In this document: positions 62,110 to 64,000 of the stretch, in pieces
Position numbering within the stretch: the stretch's first letter is position 1
Layout of the letters: each line of letters begins with the position of its first letter
NCBI RefSeq assembly: GCF_900106075.1
Contig: NZ_LT629794.1
Coordinates: 1,344,001-1,408,000, forward strand
Source: Polaribacter sp. Hel1_33_78
GTDB taxonomy: Bacteria; Bacteroidota; Bacteroidia; Flavobacteriales; Flavobacteriaceae
Reading direction: 5' to 3'
Length of the DNA stretch: 64,000 bases
Notes under the pieces: model-generated
What the model was told of the DNA's origin: nothing
The model's input: only the letters and a program-made list of their open reading frames with translations
The model's database searches: none
Translations under genes and position numbers: made by a program

Positions 62110-64000
62110 ATGAGCAAAACAAAGATTATAAAGTTAGACAGTTTGTCGTTTCAAAACATCATGAACGAAGATGCTGAATTAATCCCATTAATGACGCCAG
62201 AAGATGAAGAAATCATCAATAAAGAGAGCGTTCCTGCAATGTTGCCAATTCTTCCGTTAAGAAATACCGTTCTATTTCCAGGAGTTGTAATTCCTATTAC
62301 GGCCGGAAGGGATAAATCCATTCAATTAATTAAAGATGCCAATAAAGGTGATAAAATAATTGGAGTAGTAGCACAAAAAAATGAAGAAGAAGAAGACCCT
62401 GGTTTAAAAGATATACATACAACGGGTGTTGTGGCACAAATTTTACGTGTGTTAAAAATGCCTGATGGAAATACAACTGTTATCATTCAGGGAAAAAAAC
62501 GTTTTGAAATTGATCAAATTATTCAGGATGAACCTTATTTAAAGGCAACTGTAAAAGAAGCTGTAGATGATAGAAGTATTGAAGACAAAAAAGAGTTCGA
62601 TGCAATTATAGATTCTATTAAAGAACAAGCTTTAGAGGTTATTAAGGAAAACCCAATGTTACCTTCAGAAGCTTCATTCGCGATTAAAAATATTCAATCC
62701 AATTCGTTTTTAGTCAATTTTATTGCTTCTAACATGGATTTAAGTGTAATGCATAAACAAGTAATTTTAGAAAAAGACAATCTAAAAGAACGAGCTTTAT
62801 TAACACTCAAAAACTTAAACAAAGAGCTACAGAAATTACAATTACGTAATGACATTCAATCTAAAACACGTGAAGATTTAGATCAACAACAACGTGAATA
62901 TTATTTAAATCAGCAGTTAAAAACGATTCAAGAAGAATTAGGAGGCGTTTCTAATGATGAAGAATTGGAAGAAATGCGCAAGCAGGCCAAAAAGAAAAAG
63001 TGGACTAAAGAAGTAGGAGAGACCTTTGATAAAGAACTGGCTCGTTTGCGAAGAATGAATCCACAAGCTGCAGAATATGGTGTGCAAAGAAGCTATTTAG
63101 AATTATTATTAGAATTACCTTGGGGCATTTATTCTGAAGACAAATTCGATTTGAAGCATGCTACCAAAGTTTTAGATCGAGATCACTTTGGTTTAGAAAA
63201 AGTAAAAGAAAGAATTATAGAACACTTAGCTGTTTTAAAATTAAGAGGTGATATGAAATCACCTATTATCTGTTTATATGGCCCTCCAGGAGTTGGTAAA
63301 ACTTCTTTGGGGAAATCTGTTGCGGAAGCTTTAGGGCGCAAATATGTTAGAATGTCTTTAGGTGGTTTACGTGATGAAGCAGAAATTAGAGGACATAGAA
63401 AAACTTATATTGGCGCAATGCCGGGTCGTTTAATTCAGAATTTAAAAAAATCAGGAACTTCAAACCCTGTTTTTGTGTTAGACGAAATAGATAAATTAGG
63501 TCAAAGTCACCAAGGCGATCCATCTTCAGCGATGCTAGAAGTATTAGATCCTGAGCAAAATGAGGCTTTTTATGACAATTATTTGGAAGTTGGTTATGAT
63601 TTATCGAAAGTACTTTTTATTGCTACAGCAAATAATTTAGGTCAAATTCCTTGGGCTTTGCGTGATAGAATGGAAATTATAAATGTTTCTGGTTATACAA
63701 TTGAGGAAAAAATAGAAATCGCCAAAAGACATTTATTACCAAAACAATTAAAAGAACACGGTTTAACAACTAAAGATATTAAGTTAGGAAAAAAACAAAT
63801 TGAACAAATTGTTGAAGGTTACACGCGTGAGTCAGGAGTTCGTGGTTTAGAAAAGAAGATTGCAAAAGTGGTTCGTTTTGCAGCTAAATCTATCGCACTA
63901 GAGGAAGAATATGATATCGCTGTATCTTCAGAAAAAATAGAAGATATTTTAGGAACCCCAAGAAATAGAGATAAATTTGAAAATAATGATGTTGCTGGTG
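62110..64000 (+). CDS. lon: Endopeptidase La (Lon protease), N-terminal part
   Basis: The gene runs off the window's right edge; 630 codons are present. Lon is an ATP-dependent cytoplasmic serine protease for misfolded and regulatory proteins. The substrate-binding LON domain begins with [19 protein letters not shown] at about residue 46, followed by a coiled-coil region near 220-300 ([18 protein letters not shown]). The AAA+ module shows Walker A GPPGVGKT at 391-398, [10 protein letters not shown] near 456-465, and [10 protein letters not shown] near 578-587. The serine-lysine protease domain is outside the window. I set the start at 62110; an in-frame ATG at 62092 would add six residues. 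Confidence 0.96.
   Translation, partial: MSKTKIIKLDSLSFQNIMNEDAELIPLMTPEDEEIINKESVPAMLPILPLRNTVLFPGVVIPITAGRDKSIQLIKDANKGDKIIGVVAQKNEEEEDPGLKDIHTTGVVAQILRVLKMPDGNTTVIIQGKKRFEIDQIIQDEPYLKATVKEAVDDRSIEDKKEFDAIIDSIKEQALEVIKENPMLPSEASFAIKNIQSNSFLVNFIASNMDLSVMHKQVILEKDNLKERALLTLKNLNKELQKLQLRNDIQSKTREDLDQQQREYYLNQQLKTIQEELGGVSNDEELEEMRKQAKKKKWTKEVGETFDKELARLRRMNPQAAEYGVQRSYLELLLELPWGIYSEDKFDLKHATKVLDRDHFGLEKVKERIIEHLAVLKLRGDMKSPIICLYGPPGVGKTSLGKSVAEALGRKYVRMSLGGLRDEAEIRGHRKTYIGAMPGRLIQNLKKSGTSNPVFVLDEIDKLGQSHQGDPSSAMLEVLDPEQNEAFYDNYLEVGYDLSKVLFIATANNLGQIPWALRDRMEIINVSGYTIEEKIEIAKRHLLPKQLKEHGLTTKDIKLGKKQIEQIVEGYTRESGVRGLEKKIAKVVRFAAKSIALEEEYDIAVSSEKIEDILGTPRNRDKFENNDVAG

Overview
The window is AT-rich chromosomal DNA from a member of the Bacteroidota, most likely a marine Flavobacteriaceae (Polaribacter/Tenacibaculum-like). 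This rests on gene content (DUF4835, DUF6503, DUF6913, DUF5777, GlmU-like protein, FHS-type sugar MFS transporter, a type IX secretion C-terminal sorting domain), on CarB and L34 forms typical of the group, and on promoters of the Bacteroidetes type (TTTG, about 19 bp, TAnnTTTG). I see no tRNA, rRNA, CRISPR array, insertion sequence or prophage. Both window ends cut genes: a DUF4212 symporter subunit at the left and lon at the right.

Layout. 1-3.8 kb: acetate uptake and activation (DUF4212 subunit, Na+/solute symporter, acetyl-CoA synthetase). 3.9-9.9 kb: a large FG-GAP/ASPIC lipoprotein, an ABC exporter and a DUF6503 lipoprotein. 9.9-11.6 kb (minus): NUDIX hydrolase and M42 aminopeptidase. 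12.1-18.5 kb: an ABC ATPase, a permease fused to an M1 peptidase, a YhhN protein and a phytase-esterase-like lipoprotein. 18.6-26.8 kb: housekeeping block (DUF6913, dapA, ferritin, bamD, rpoZ-like, coaBC, DUF4835, recN, fabI). 27-28.3 kb: VOC protein and GT2. 28.4-39.2 kb: a glycan locus with GH2 beta-mannosidase, CutC, GH20 hexosaminidase, GH92 alpha-mannosidase, glycosylasparaginase and an MFS sugar transporter. Together these could take apart an N-linked glycan from the mannose cap to the GlcNAc-Asn bond. 40-47.3 kb: yidC and pyrG (minus) facing rpmH and carB (plus).

47.5-53.0 kb holds the most unusual arrangement. Two paralogous three-gene operons (OB-fold protein, YceI protein, DUF5777 beta-barrel) point away from each other on either side of a membrane-bound Cache-LytTR regulator. 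The right-hand copy also carries a small c-type cytochrome lipoprotein. The layout suggests a duplicated envelope system, possibly redox-linked and under one sensor, but its function is unknown.

53-62 kb: an acyl-CoA thioesterase, a T9SS-sorted cupredoxin, a GlmU-like protein, an orphan molybdopterin oxidoreductase, and a tight ECF sigma operon. That operon encodes the sigma factor, a one-TM protein that is probably its regulator, and two exported proteins built from repeats of about 20 residues. A DUF4380 protein and the start of lon complete the window.
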